From positions 1 to 64,000 of the forward strand of contig NZ_JRPD02000009.1 of NCBI RefSeq assembly GCF_000765805.2: a DNA stretch of 64,000 nt, read 5' to 3'. Below, piece after piece: positions 1 to 9,455 of this stretch (position 1 is its first letter; each line of letters begins with the position of its first letter). The notes under the pieces were generated by a model. The model searched no databases. It was not told where the DNA came from and worked only from the letters and a program-made list of their open reading frames with translations. Position numbers and translations under genes: made by a program. Origin of the DNA: Helicobacter muridarum. Its GTDB lineage: Bacteria; Campylobacterota; Campylobacteria; Campylobacterales; Helicobacteraceae.

Positions 1-433
1 AAATTTCTTTGTAAAACATTATAACCCTCTTGGACCAAAACCAACTATCCTAATCCTTAGCATTATCTTCCTTTTATTTTGTGATACAACCTAGTCTATA
101 CACTGCCTATCTTAATGTTATTTTCTTGCACTTTAATAAATATTATATATCAAATTAAATTTTGTTCTATTGGCGTAATATTATTTACTATGACTTTTAA
201 CCAATGTGAAAATAATGTTTAAATGTGTTGAAATAAAACAGCTTCGTTTGGTAATTTGGTAGTTTTGTGTTATTGCGAGGCTGTTGAAATTTAAGTGTTT
301 TTGCCTTTTTTCATACCATTGCTTTTTACTAAGGTTATTATCTTGTGAATTTTTACATGATTATCATAGCTTACGTATAATATAGCACTTTTATGATTCT
401 TAAAATTCAATGAATTTTATTGTTAGATTCTAG
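1..433. other. AT-rich non-coding stretch
   Basis: No open reading frame with coding character, RNA gene or clear hairpin is visible on either strand. It lies downstream of the minus-strand gene that ends at 434. Nothing further can be said from sequence alone. Confidence 0.4.
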
Positions 434-1306
434 TCATTTTAAATAGGCTTCCATTTTTTCTACTGTATCTTGTAGATAGTCATTAATATAGTTTTCTTGC
501 TGTAAGTTTGATTTTGATCGTATAGCAGATAGCTTTATACATAAATTTTCTCCTATATCTTTAGTATTATGAATTGTTTGCAATAGCTCGCTAGAGCGAG
601 ATAGAATTTCTTCTTTAGCCCCAATATTTAGATTATCAAATATTTCCAAGAATGGTGTTAAAAATTCATGTAAAGATTCTGTATTGCGGTTTATGGAATC
701 CTCTATATTCTTGATTAATGATTTAGTCATATTGTATGATAGCTCATCTGGCTTAAAGCATGCTGCCATCATTTCTTTACACTGCTTAGTAAGTTTATTA
801 GATTCTGCATTTAGGACATTTGCCTTTTGCATGATATCTACAATTTGCTTTGATTTCATATTTATATTTGTGTAACTTTTTTCATACATATTGCTTTTTG
901 TGTAAAAAGTATCATTTGTATTTTGATATGTGGTAGATTTTGTATTAGATTCTATTTTGTTTCTAGCATATATATTTGGCTCTTGGTTAGATTTCACTCT
1001 TTTTATTTTTTCCTGTGTAGAATCTTGTGTCAAATTACCCAAGTCTTTTGCTAGATTTGGCTTATATGTTCTCTTATATTCATTCTTGCGTTGTTGTGTG
1101 TTGTTATATTCTTGGGCGGGTTTTAATATAATGCTTTTTTGCAAGAAACTTATGCCATTTTTTCGCATAATGCGGTGTGCTTGGGCAGATATTGGAATGC
1201 TGTTTAGGTGATTATAAAATGCACTGCGAATTACTTCTTTTTCATAATTACTAGTTTTTAATGAATCTATCTTTGCTAGGTTCATATCTATTTTTTTGGA
1301 ATTCAT
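434..1306 (-). CDS. Unknown low-complexity protein
   Basis: A protein of about 290 residues that I do not recognise. The first Met codon (1312) sits directly on an AAGGA ribosome site, while the third codon, ATG at 1306, lies about 7 bases from it, so I favour 1306. No signal peptide or membrane segment is visible. The N-terminal ~100 residues are basic and include an AQAHRIMRKNG stretch. Residues ~100-160 are Asn/Ser/Lys/Tyr-rich and low in complexity, and the C-terminal ~120 residues look alpha-helical. The length and ribosome site support a real gene. It is followed upstream on the same strand by the Nudix gene (gap ~40 bases), so the two may be co-transcribed. Function unknown. Confidence 0.6.
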   Translation of the reverse strand: MNSKKIDMNLAKIDSLKTSNYEKEVIRSAFYNHLNSIPISAQAHRIMRKNGISFLQKSIILKPAQEYNNTQQRKNEYKRTYKPNLAKDLGNLTQDSTQEKIKRVKSNQEPNIYARNKIESNTKSTTYQNTNDTFYTKSNMYEKSYTNINMKSKQIVDIMQKANVLNAESNKLTKQCKEMMAACFKPDELSYNMTKSLIKNIEDSINRNTESLHEFLTPFLEIFDNLNIGAKEEILSRSSELLQTIHNTKDIGENLCIKLSAIRSKSNLQQENYINDYLQDTVEKMEAYLK

Positions 1307-1346
1307 ACGCATTCCTTACTTTAAGATAGTAAAAATTATAGCAAAA

Positions 1347-1970
1347 CTAAAACTTTTTGCCCTTACTCCAAAGTATCCCATAACAAAGAGATGGCGTCTT
1401 TGGGCAATTTAGATCATCTATGAATTCATCAATTAATGCTCGCGGCACAAAAATTAATTCTATATTCTCAAGTTCGCTAGCTACTCCACCTCCTGCTGAT
1501 TTTTTATCTTTTGATTTTATCTCGGCATAGAATAAGTATTGTTTAGCCCCGCTCATACCTACGTTGCCATAGAGTTGTGTGATAAGCTCTATCCTATCTT
1601 TTGATATGAAATATCCACATTCTTCTTGAATCTCTTCGATTGCGATTTGTGTTGTATCGATATTTTTGTCATATAGTCCGGCACATAGCTCATACATATA
1701 GCCATGTTTATTATTTTGTAGGAATACTCCCACTCTAAATTGACGCACAAAAATAAAGCCATCTCTCTCCCTATGATATAGCACAATTGCTACACTATCA
1801 TGTGATTTGGTTATATCCCAAGTTTTGTTAATCCCTTGCTCGTTAAATGTAACCCTTTGTAGGGATAGATATTTTGATTCTTCAATAGGGCTTATGTCTA
1901 TTATGGTTGGCGGATTTGGAGTTGGCATAGTGATATGCCTACCTTGATAAATTATCATATTTTCTTCCAT
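1347..1970 (-). CDS. Nudix hydrolase, UDP-sugar/ADP-ribose pyrophosphatase type
   Basis: A 207-residue cytosolic Nudix-fold hydrolase expected to cleave a nucleoside-diphosphate sugar into NMP and sugar phosphate. The Nudix region reads ELCAGLYD followed by EEIQEECGYF, the arrangement of the NUDT14-like UDP-glucose pyrophosphatase group. Against the general box (G-x5-E-x7-REUxEExGU) the first Glu and the Arg are replaced, but the metal-binding EExxEE core is intact, so activity is plausible. An AAGGA site ~6 bases before the ATG at 1970 supports the start. Family assignment is firm; the exact substrate is inferred. Confidence 0.8.
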   Translation of the reverse strand: MEENMIIYQGRHITMPTPNPPTIIDISPIEESKYLSLQRVTFNEQGINKTWDITKSHDSVAIVLYHRERDGFIFVRQFRVGVFLQNNKHGYMYELCAGLYDKNIDTTQIAIEEIQEECGYFISKDRIELITQLYGNVGMSGAKQYLFYAEIKSKDKKSAGGGVASELENIELIFVPRALIDEFIDDLNCPKTPSLCYGILWSKGKKF

Positions 1971-2095
1971 GTATGCTTCCTTTAAGCTTCTAAATAATAC
2001 CTCTGAATTATTTATGCAATTATCATTTAATCAATCTGTATTATAAATTAAAGTTTGAGATATTTAAAGTTTAATGTTAAGTTGATAAACAAAGC

Positions 2096-3025
2096 TTATC
2101 TCACATGCTCTAATATGCGTTTGGCACTATTTGGTGCATTATGATTCATAAAGTGGATTTTAGGACTATATTCATATAGCCTGCTAAATAGCTCACTACT
2201 CATCTCTAGTCCTTTTTGTTTCTCATAATCTACACCCCTCAAAGATGCTTTTTGCATTGTTTCAAGCCATAATTCTGGTATAAATACGCCGGGCAACTTT
2301 TCATATAGAAATAATGCACGCCTAAAGCTTGTAATAGGAAAGAACCCTTGCATAATTACACATTGTTTATTGTGCCTAGCGTTTAGCTCCTCTAGCCACT
2401 CATGTAATATTTTTGATACTTCTATGTCGTAGATTGGTTGAGTAAAAAGGGCTAGGGCGTTAGAGCAGATTTTTGATTCCATCTTGTTTTTTAGAATGTT
2501 CACTTTCTTTGAGTATGAATTTAGCACGCTAAAGCCATATATTTGTTTTGGATATGATTTTAAGGCATTATTAACCAAATCTAGCCCAGAGTTTAGCTTC
2601 TCAATTAGTTCTAAAATTCTATGGCTATTTCCTTCAAATACCGCTTTTGCCTGTGGCTGGTCTCCTAACTTTAGTGGGTCTCCGCTTAGTGCTAGGAAGA
2701 TTCTAATATCAAACTCGTTAAGTCCTAATAGCTCAGCACTTAAGGCTAAAGAGTTACGATCTCTCATACTAATTGTACAAATCACAGGTTTTTGTAATTC
2801 TTGTTGAATCTTTATGCTAGCCATTCCGCTATGCATTTTTAGCTTAGCAAGTGGCGAATCTGTGCAAACAAAGCCATCTATTATATCCTCGTGTAGTTTA
2901 GCTAGTTTTATCTTGGAAATGATTGGCATAATTGATGGAGATTTATCTGGGCAGATCTCATAAGTAAGGCATTTTTTATTTCGAATTTTATTAATAAAAT
3001 CTTCTACTAAATGATGATTTTCCAT
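2096..3025 (-). CDS. Methylenetetrahydrofolate reductase family protein
   Basis: About 309 residues with the TIM-barrel layout of MetF-type flavoprotein reductases. Signs are an N-terminal YEICPDKSPS (the family's E-x-x-P region), a central FLALSGDPLKLGD that fits the RGD/GDP-containing loop, and ALFTQPIYDIEV resembling the FITQPFFD segment. It would reduce 5,10-methylene-THF for methionine synthesis, or be a divergent relative. The reading frame opens at TTG 3037, but the ATG at 3025 has a GGAG site 6 bases upstream and is the better start. It is divergent from valS, with promoters in the ~100-base gap. Sequence similarity to classical MetF is moderate, so the family is surer than the reaction. 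Confidence 0.7.
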   Translation of the reverse strand: MENHHLVEDFINKIRNKKCLTYEICPDKSPSIMPIISKIKLAKLHEDIIDGFVCTDSPLAKLKMHSGMASIKIQQELQKPVICTISMRDRNSLALSAELLGLNEFDIRIFLALSGDPLKLGDQPQAKAVFEGNSHRILELIEKLNSGLDLVNNALKSYPKQIYGFSVLNSYSKKVNILKNKMESKICSNALALFTQPIYDIEVSKILHEWLEELNARHNKQCVIMQGFFPITSFRRALFLYEKLPGVFIPELWLETMQKASLRGVDYEKQKGLEMSSELFSRLYEYSPKIHFMNHNAPNSAKRILEHVR

Positions 3026-3093
3026 AATTATCTCCAAGATAGTATTGAGTTTTTATGTGGTAATTAATATTATTACGAGATTCACAAACATGT

Positions 3094-3099
3094 TATAAT
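3094..3099 (+). promoter_or_regulatory. Sigma-70 -10 box of valS
   Basis: A perfect TATAAT lies 31 bases before the valS ATG. A start of transcription near 3106 would leave a ~25-base leader containing the AAGGA ribosome site at 3123-3127. No convincing -35 box is seen, which is usual in Campylobacterota. Confidence 0.6.
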
Positions 3100-3130
3100 A
3101 CTAGCTTTTTAAGCTTTTTATCAAGGATTT

Positions 3131-6100
3131 ATGCAAAATATGGGCAACAAGTTATTATTTACTCAAGATTGGGAATCTCTTATCTACAATGAATGTGAAA
3201 AACGGGGTTACTTTGAAATAGACGGCAATGCAAAATTACAAAAGCAAAGAGCAAGTCAAGTCAAAATGAACCAAAACAAGCATTTAAAGACAAAGATTTT
3301 AGATACTGCTTCCAAAGAAACTAAATCTGATATGTCGGATTCCAAAACAAGGTCGTTACTTAATTATAAATATCAAGATTCCGATTTTTGCCTAATGATG
3401 CCACCGCCAAATGTAACAGGCGTTTTGCATATAGGGCATGCACTAACTTTTACATTGCAAGACATAATAACGCGTTACAAAAGAATGCAAGGCTTTTGCA
3501 CGCTTTGGCAGCCAGGGCTTGATCACGCAGGTATTGCTACACAAAATGTGGTAGAAAAACAGCTTTTAGCACAAGGCATAAAGAAAGAGGACATAGGTAG
3601 AGAGGCTTTTGTAAAAAAAGTATGGGAGTGGAAGGAGCAAAGTGGGGGTAAGATTCTAGAGCAAATGCGCATTATGGGCTTTTCGCCGGCATTTAAAAGG
3701 ACTCGCTTTACTATGGATAAGGGGCTTGCAAATGCCGTTAAAGAAAGCTTTAAATCATGGTATGAAAAAGGCTACATTTATCGCGGAGAGCGCATGATAA
3801 ATTGGTGCACTCATGATGGCGCACTAAGTGATATTGAAGTGGATTATCATGAAAATGAGGGCAAGCTTTATTACTTGCGATACTATCTAAGTGATAATTT
3901 AAAATCATGCAAACAAGCACCAAATATAGAATCTTTTGCTAGCAATTTAACGCTAGATTCTAAAGTAAATCCTAATTTGCAAAATGATAACCCTAATGCG
4001 ACATCAAATATAGAATCTACTATGCAATCGCCTCAAAAAAATGACATAGATTCTAACGAAAGCACACAAAATGCAGAATTAGTCCCACATGATAAGCCCT
4101 ACATTATAGTGGCTACAACGCGCCCTGAGACATTCTTTGGCGATAGCGCACTTATGGTAAATCCAAATGATTTAAGATATAAGCATTTGATAGGTAAAAC
4201 TATCACTTTGCCATTAATTGGCAGGGTTATTCCAATAATTGCAGATTCTATTGTAGATACTGAGTTTGGAAGTGGCGCAGTTAAGGTAACGCCTGCGCAT
4301 GATATTAATGACTATGAAGTAGGCATTAGGCATAATTTAGATCGCATTGTAATCTTTAATGAAGCTGGAATCCTAAATGAGCATTGCGATAGTTTTAGCG
4401 GATTAGAAAGGCTAGAGGCTAGAGAAAAAATAGTAGAGGCTTTGCAAAAGGCAGGATTTGTTGAGAAAATAGAGCCTTATAAAAATAAGGTTGGCAAGTG
4501 CTATCGTTGTGGCAATGTCATAGAGCCTTATATCTCAAAGCAGTGGTTTGTAAAAGCAGACATTGCAAGGGGAGCGATTGAGCGCGTAGCAAACAATGAG
4601 GCTAGATTCTATCCATCTCAATGGAGGAATAACTATGATGCGTGGATGAGGGATTTACGCGATTGGTGCATTAGTCGTCAATTATGGTGGGGACATAGAA
4701 TCCCTGTGTTTTATTGTGATTGTGGACATGAGTTTGTAAGTAAAGAGGATAATCCTTTATGTCCAAAATGTGGCAATCAAACTAAGCAAGATAGCGATGT
4801 GCTTGATACTTGGTTTAGCTCTGGATTATGGACGCATAGCGCGCTTGGCTTTGGAAATGGTGATTTTGGTAAAGGTGAGCTATGGAATGAGGGAGATTTA
4901 GAGAGATTCCACCCAAATTCATTATTAATCACTGGATTTGATATTTTATTTTTTTGGGTAGCTAGAATGCTCCTTAGCTCTGATATTAACTGCAATGAGA
5001 TAGCTTTTAAAGATATTTATTTGCATGCCTTAGTGCTTGATGAGAAAGGGCAGAAAATGAGCAAATCAAAGGGCAATGTAATAGATCCGCTTGAGTTATG
5101 TAACAAATATAGCCCTGATATTGTGAGATTTAGCCTTGCATATTTGTGCATACAAGGGAGAGATATAAGATTATCTACAAAGCAGTTAGAAATCACTAGA
5201 AATTTCACTAATAAAATTGCAAATGCTATGAAATTTTTACAACTATATGCCAGTCAACTAGATCCTAATTATTCATTTGAGTGTCTTGATTCTATAAATA
5301 GCTATAAAACGCCACTTGGAATATATATGAAATCAAGACTAAATCTAGCCATATTAGAATCTAGAAATGCGCTAGATTCCTATCGCTTTGATTTATATGC
5401 TAGCACTATATATCGCTTTTTGTGGAATGAATTTTGTGATATTGGAATAGAATATGCAAAGGCAGATAAGCAAAGCGTATTTGAGCTTGCTAGCGTGTTT
5501 ATAGAATCTATGAAATTACTTCACCCATTAATGCCATTCTTAAGTGAATATGTGTTTCAGAGTCTATTAGGACGAGATATTGAGAGCGGATTAGGAAAGC
5601 ATGATTCTATAATGATAGAATCTTTTCCAAGCGATATTTCAAGGAAGATAGGTTATGAGGAAGCTTTTGAGATGATTGGAGATTGCATTATTACTATTAG
5701 ACGTATGCGTGCAACATTTGGAATTGCTAATCAAGAAATAGGATATGCTTTTATTCAACCACATAATCCAGACTTTGCAGCACTTAATAAATCACTTGGC
5801 AAGGGTTTGCTTGCTGATGAAATCTCATTACAAGAGTTAGGCTTGCGTTTTATTACTAAGATTGGTAGGATTAAAAGGTTATTTTTGGTTAATTCTAAGC
5901 CTGATAAATGCGTAGGAGATATTGGAAACTATGCGCAGATATTTATTGGTTCTAAAAATCTAGATATTGATGGAATTTTATCTAGGCTAACTAATCAAGA
6001 AGCTAAGCTAAAAAAAGAAATGACAAAACTGCAAGGTATGTTAAATAATCCAAACTTTCTAAGCCATGCCCCAAAAGATATTATAGATAACAATCAAAAG

Positions 6101-6172
6101 GCATTGCAAGATCTAGAGCAAAAGCTAAATGCTACTTCACAAGAGAAAGATTTCCTATTACAACAAATATAA
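3131..6172 (+). CDS. valS: Valyl-tRNA synthetase
   Basis: Class I aminoacyl-tRNA synthetase charging tRNA-Val. Visible are PPPNVTGVLHIGHA (HIGH motif), an editing domain with ATTRPETFFGDSA, two Cys pairs (CYRCGN and CPKCGN), the GFDILFFWVARM segment, KMSKSKGNVIDP, an anticodon-binding domain and a C-terminal coiled-coil arm. At 1013 residues it is much longer than usual (~870-950). Two low-complexity insertions explain this: residues ~25-75 just before the HIGH region, and ~255-325 in the editing domain between LYYLRYYLSD and IIVATTRPET. Both are rich in Asn, Ser, Lys and Gln. All catalytic motifs are intact, so the enzyme should work. era follows 19 bases downstream. Confidence 0.97.
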   Translation: MQNMGNKLLFTQDWESLIYNECEKRGYFEIDGNAKLQKQRASQVKMNQNKHLKTKILDTASKETKSDMSDSKTRSLLNYKYQDSDFCLMMPPPNVTGVLHIGHALTFTLQDIITRYKRMQGFCTLWQPGLDHAGIATQNVVEKQLLAQGIKKEDIGREAFVKKVWEWKEQSGGKILEQMRIMGFSPAFKRTRFTMDKGLANAVKESFKSWYEKGYIYRGERMINWCTHDGALSDIEVDYHENEGKLYYLRYYLSDNLKSCKQAPNIESFASNLTLDSKVNPNLQNDNPNATSNIESTMQSPQKNDIDSNESTQNAELVPHDKPYIIVATTRPETFFGDSALMVNPNDLRYKHLIGKTITLPLIGRVIPIIADSIVDTEFGSGAVKVTPAHDINDYEVGIRHNLDRIVIFNEAGILNEHCDSFSGLERLEAREKIVEALQKAGFVEKIEPYKNKVGKCYRCGNVIEPYISKQWFVKADIARGAIERVANNEARFYPSQWRNNYDAWMRDLRDWCISRQLWWGHRIPVFYCDCGHEFVSKEDNPLCPKCGNQTKQDSDVLDTWFSSGLWTHSALGFGNGDFGKGELWNEGDLERFHPNSLLITGFDILFFWVARMLLSSDINCNEIAFKDIYLHALVLDEKGQKMSKSKGNVIDPLELCNKYSPDIVRFSLAYLCIQGRDIRLSTKQLEITRNFTNKIANAMKFLQLYASQLDPNYSFECLDSINSYKTPLGIYMKSRLNLAILESRNALDSYRFDLYASTIYRFLWNEFCDIGIEYAKADKQSVFELASVFIESMKLLHPLMPFLSEYVFQSLLGRDIESGLGKHDSIMIESFPSDISRKIGYEEAFEMIGDCIITIRRMRATFGIANQEIGYAFIQPHNPDFAALNKSLGKGLLADEISLQELGLRFITKIGRIKRLFLVNSKPDKCVGDIGNYAQIFIGSKNLDIDGILSRLTNQEAKLKKEMTKLQGMLNNPNFLSHAPKDIIDNNQKALQDLEQKLNATSQEKDFLLQQI

Positions 6173-6191
6173 TAGGGTTTTAAGAAAAATT

Positions 6192-7133
6192 ATGAATGGA
6201 TTAGAACTAAGACAGACAAGCGGATTTGTATCAGTCATTGGCAAGCCAAATGCAGGAAAATCAACATTGCTTAATACTCTCTCACACTCTACTCTAGCAC
6301 TTGTTTCACGTAAAGCAAATGCTACTAGAAAACGTATGAATTTCATTGTGCCTTTTTGTGAGGAAGGACTAGACTCTCAAATCGTATTCACAGATACCCC
6401 AGGAATATCAAGAATAGATGTAATTAATGACTTAAATACAGAATCTAAGCTTAATATGTATATGATGAATGAGGCATTTGGAGCTATTGGTGATTGTGAT
6501 ATTTGTTTATTTGTTGTTGCTGCAAATGCCAATGATATTGGATTTTATAAACAGTTTTTAGAGAGATGCAAAAAGCCACATGTAATTGTGCTAAATAAGA
6601 TTGATAGGCTAAGTCAGAACTCATTACTAGCATGCTTAAAAAGCTATCAAGATTTTCAAAAACACTACTTAGCTCTAATACCACTTAGCGCGCAAAGCCT
6701 ACAAGATAGACAAAGATTTAATTTATTGTCTACTATAGCGCGCTATTTGCCAAATTCTCCACATTTGTATGATAATTCCATAGCTAGCACGACTCTTATG
6801 CGTGATATATTTAAGGAGGCAATACGAGAGTCAATATTTGAGCGGATGAGCGATGAAATACCTTATCAAAGTGATGTAAGAATTCTAAAAGTAATAGAGA
6901 AGATAGATATTATTCATATAATAGCAGAAATTATTACTAATAGAGATTCTCAAAAGTCTATGTTAATTGGAAAAAAAGGAAAAACCATAAAATCATTGGG
7001 TACATTAGCTAGGCTAAAGTGTGAATGTATTGCAGAAAAAAAGGTCTTTTTATCTTTGCAAGTAAAGACTGTGCGAGGTTGGAGCAATGATTCTAATATG
7101 CTAGTCAAAATGGGCTATAAGGATATTGGCTAG
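6192..7133 (+). CDS. era: GTPase Era
   Basis: Ras-like GTPase that binds 16S rRNA and assists 30S subunit assembly. The G1 motif GKPNAGKSTLLN, the switch region with DTPGIS, and NKID (G4) are present, followed by a C-terminal KH RNA-binding domain with the GKKGKTIKSLG loop. The open frame reaches back to 6129 inside valS, but the ATG at 6192, directly after the valS stop, gives the normal Era N-terminus (MNGLELRQTSGFVSVIGKPN) and 313 residues, the usual family length. It sits in a plus-strand run with valS and hldE and is probably co-transcribed with valS. Confidence 0.95.
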   Translation: MNGLELRQTSGFVSVIGKPNAGKSTLLNTLSHSTLALVSRKANATRKRMNFIVPFCEEGLDSQIVFTDTPGISRIDVINDLNTESKLNMYMMNEAFGAIGDCDICLFVVAANANDIGFYKQFLERCKKPHVIVLNKIDRLSQNSLLACLKSYQDFQKHYLALIPLSAQSLQDRQRFNLLSTIARYLPNSPHLYDNSIASTTLMRDIFKEAIRESIFERMSDEIPYQSDVRILKVIEKIDIIHIIAEIITNRDSQKSMLIGKKGKTIKSLGTLARLKCECIAEKKVFLSLQVKTVRGWSNDSNMLVKMGYKDIG

Positions 7134-7178
7134 ACTAAGATTATAAAGCTTACTTCAAATCAAGAATAAGGAGAATGT

Positions 7179-8582
7179 ATGTTGCCACAAAAACAAATAA
7201 GAGTGTTGGTAATAGGGGACTTAATGCTAGATAAATATATTTGGGGTAGTTCTAATCGGCTTTCTCCTGAAGCTCCTGTGGCTGTTGTAAGTGTTGATAA
7301 AGAGAGTTTTACACTTGGTGGTGCTTGCAATGTGGCAAATAATCTTATTGCTATGAATGCAAAAGTAACAATATATGGCGCAATAGGGCATGATGCAGAG
7401 GGTGATTTATTGCAAGATTTTCTAATAAACAAAGGCATACAAGCTAATTGCTATAAATCTAATAGACCTACTACAACAAAAACTCGTGTAATGGCTAGCA
7501 AACATCAAATGCTTCGTATAGATAGGGAGAATTCTAGCAATTTAGAAACATCATTATATGATGAGATGTATGAAGACTTGCGGCGACATATTTCACAATA
7601 TGATTGTATGATTCTTAGTGATTATCAAAAAGGAGTTTTAAGCCATGAATTCGCACAAAAACTAATAGCTCTAGCAAATAGCGTAAAGATTCCTGTATTG
7701 TGCGATCCAAAAGGAGATGATTATAGCAAGTATAGGCATGCTACACTTATCACACCAAATAAAAAGGAAGCCCAGATTGCTACAAAGATTACAATTCATA
7801 ATGACGCTTCTTTAAAAGATGCTCTATTAAAATTACAAGATATAAGCCAAGTAACCTATCCTCTAATAACATTAAGCGAAGATGGTATAGGATTTTTGGA
7901 GAACGGATTTTTACACAAAAAGCCAACAATAGCTAGAGAGGTATATGATGTAAGTGGAGCGGGTGATACTGTAATAGCAGCCCTAGCTATTGCCTTAGCT
8001 CATAATCTAAGTTTGGATTATGCAACAACATTTGCAAATGCAGCCGCCGCCGTTGTAATTGCAAAACTAGGTAGCGCGGTAGCTAGTCTAGCCGAAATTA
8101 AGGATTTTTTAGCACCGCGCAGAATAATTAAACCAGCTGAATCTAAAATCATCACTGATATAGATAATTTAAAAAATGATCTGAAGAATAAAAAGATAGT
8201 ATTTACTAATGGTTGCTTTGATATATTGCACGCTGGGCATGTGTCATATTTGCAGAAAGCACGTAAACTAGGCGATGTTCTTATTGTTGGATTAAATAGC
8301 GATGATTCTGTTAGAAAGCTAAAGGGAAAAGATAGGCCTATTAATCCACAAGAAGATAGAGCATTGCTTTTGGCTAGCCTTGCTTGTGTTAGTTATGTAA
8401 TTATATTCAATGAGGATACTCCACTAAATCTAATAGCCCAAATTATGCCAGATGTTCTAGTCAAAGGTGCGGACTATGAGAATAAGGAAATAGTTGGCTC
8501 AAATTATGCCAAGGAAGTTAAGCTTATAGATTTTTTGCAGAATCGCAGCACAACTAATATTATCAATAAAATTAAGCATTAG
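7179..8582 (+). CDS. hldE: Bifunctional heptose-7-phosphate kinase / heptose-1-phosphate adenylyltransferase
   Basis: Makes ADP-heptose for the lipopolysaccharide inner core by phosphorylating D-glycero-beta-D-manno-heptose 7-phosphate and then adenylylating heptose 1-phosphate. Residues ~1-310 form a PfkB/ribokinase domain with GGACNVANN and the catalytic GAGDTV near residue 262. Residues ~335-467 form a cytidylyltransferase-like domain with TNGCFDILHAGHVSYL. The 467 residues match the family. ADP-heptose is also the metabolite by which H. pylori triggers the ALPK1/TIFA pathway in host cells (established for that species). Also known as rfaE. The AAGGAG site before the start is good. Confidence 0.95.
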   Translation: MLPQKQIRVLVIGDLMLDKYIWGSSNRLSPEAPVAVVSVDKESFTLGGACNVANNLIAMNAKVTIYGAIGHDAEGDLLQDFLINKGIQANCYKSNRPTTTKTRVMASKHQMLRIDRENSSNLETSLYDEMYEDLRRHISQYDCMILSDYQKGVLSHEFAQKLIALANSVKIPVLCDPKGDDYSKYRHATLITPNKKEAQIATKITIHNDASLKDALLKLQDISQVTYPLITLSEDGIGFLENGFLHKKPTIAREVYDVSGAGDTVIAALAIALAHNLSLDYATTFANAAAAVVIAKLGSAVASLAEIKDFLAPRRIIKPAESKIITDIDNLKNDLKNKKIVFTNGCFDILHAGHVSYLQKARKLGDVLIVGLNSDDSVRKLKGKDRPINPQEDRALLLASLACVSYVIIFNEDTPLNLIAQIMPDVLVKGADYENKEIVGSNYAKEVKLIDFLQNRSTTNIINKIKH

Positions 8583-8663
8583 CGCATTTTAATAGTATCG
8601 CCGTAATATAAAATATTTATTGTAAAATTGCGTATTGACCACACAAGTAAATAAAGGAGTTTC

Positions 8664-9425
8664 ATGAAGCAACTCTTATATGTAGCTATCATAGCATGCA
8701 GCACACTTTATAGTTTAGCCGCGGATTCAAATCAAAGCCATTCTACAAAAGAACCATTAAATAGTGGCAAGATAAACTATGATCCAGAAGCAGCCCAAGC
8801 TCTAGCAAAACAATGCACTGCTATTTTTGAAGCAAGAAAAGATGAAATTGCCTTTCATCTATCAAAGCTTCAGCAACAGCAAAGCACATTGCAGATTTTA
8901 ACAGAGGAAAATACCAAATTACTTAAAGAAAAGGAGGAGCAAATCAAGCTAAAGGAGCAGGCTTTGCAACAAATGTATGGCGATATGAAGAAAGAGCAAT
9001 CCCAAAAACAATCTGAAAGTGATGCAAAGCTTGCAGAGGCAAAAGCCTTGCTTGCCAAGAATGAAGAGATTCTAAAGCAAATTAATGGAATCAAAGAGAA
9101 TAAGCTAGCTGAAAGCTATGCAAAAATGAAGGATAATAAGGCTGCTCCAATCATTGCTGCTATGCCAAATGAAGATGCCATTTTGATATTGCTAAGCTTA
9201 AAGCCAAATCAAATGGGAAGTATTTTAGCTCAAATGCAGCCAGATAAGGCAGCAGAGCTAAGCAAGTTGATACGTCTATATCCGGGTATAGATCAAAATG
9301 CAAGCAATCAGATTCAACCTGAAGCACCAACGCAAGCTCAAGGAGTAAATGTAGATAATATTGCTCCAAATGCCAATATAACTCAACAACCAAGTAGTTA
9401 CACTCGTGGCACTACAATTTACTAA
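8664..9425 (+). CDS. MotE-like exported coiled-coil protein
   Basis: A 253-residue protein with an N-terminal signal peptide (cleavage expected near SLAAD), a coiled coil at ~60-150 rich in Glu, Lys and Gln, then a helical motif PNEDAILILLSLKPNQMGSI continuing into QPDKAAELSKL. That motif is typical of the MgtE-N-like / FliG-like domain of MotE and related periplasmic flagellar proteins, which act as chaperones for motor components. The C-terminal ~50 residues are Gln/Asn/Pro-rich and unstructured. An AAGGAG site precedes the ATG. The periplasmic location is clear; the flagellar role comes from the family and is not shown here. Confidence 0.7.
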   Translation: MKQLLYVAIIACSTLYSLAADSNQSHSTKEPLNSGKINYDPEAAQALAKQCTAIFEARKDEIAFHLSKLQQQQSTLQILTEENTKLLKEKEEQIKLKEQALQQMYGDMKKEQSQKQSESDAKLAEAKALLAKNEEILKQINGIKENKLAESYAKMKDNKAAPIIAAMPNEDAILILLSLKPNQMGSILAQMQPDKAAELSKLIRLYPGIDQNASNQIQPEAPTQAQGVNVDNIAPNANITQQPSSYTRGTTIY

Positions 9426-9455
9426 TTACTGCTCAAGCTAATATTAAGGAATAAT

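Noticed and set aside
6129-6191. Longer Era starting inside valS
   Set aside because: It would overlap valS by 44 bases and add 21 residues not found in Era; ATG 6192 gives the normal N-terminus.
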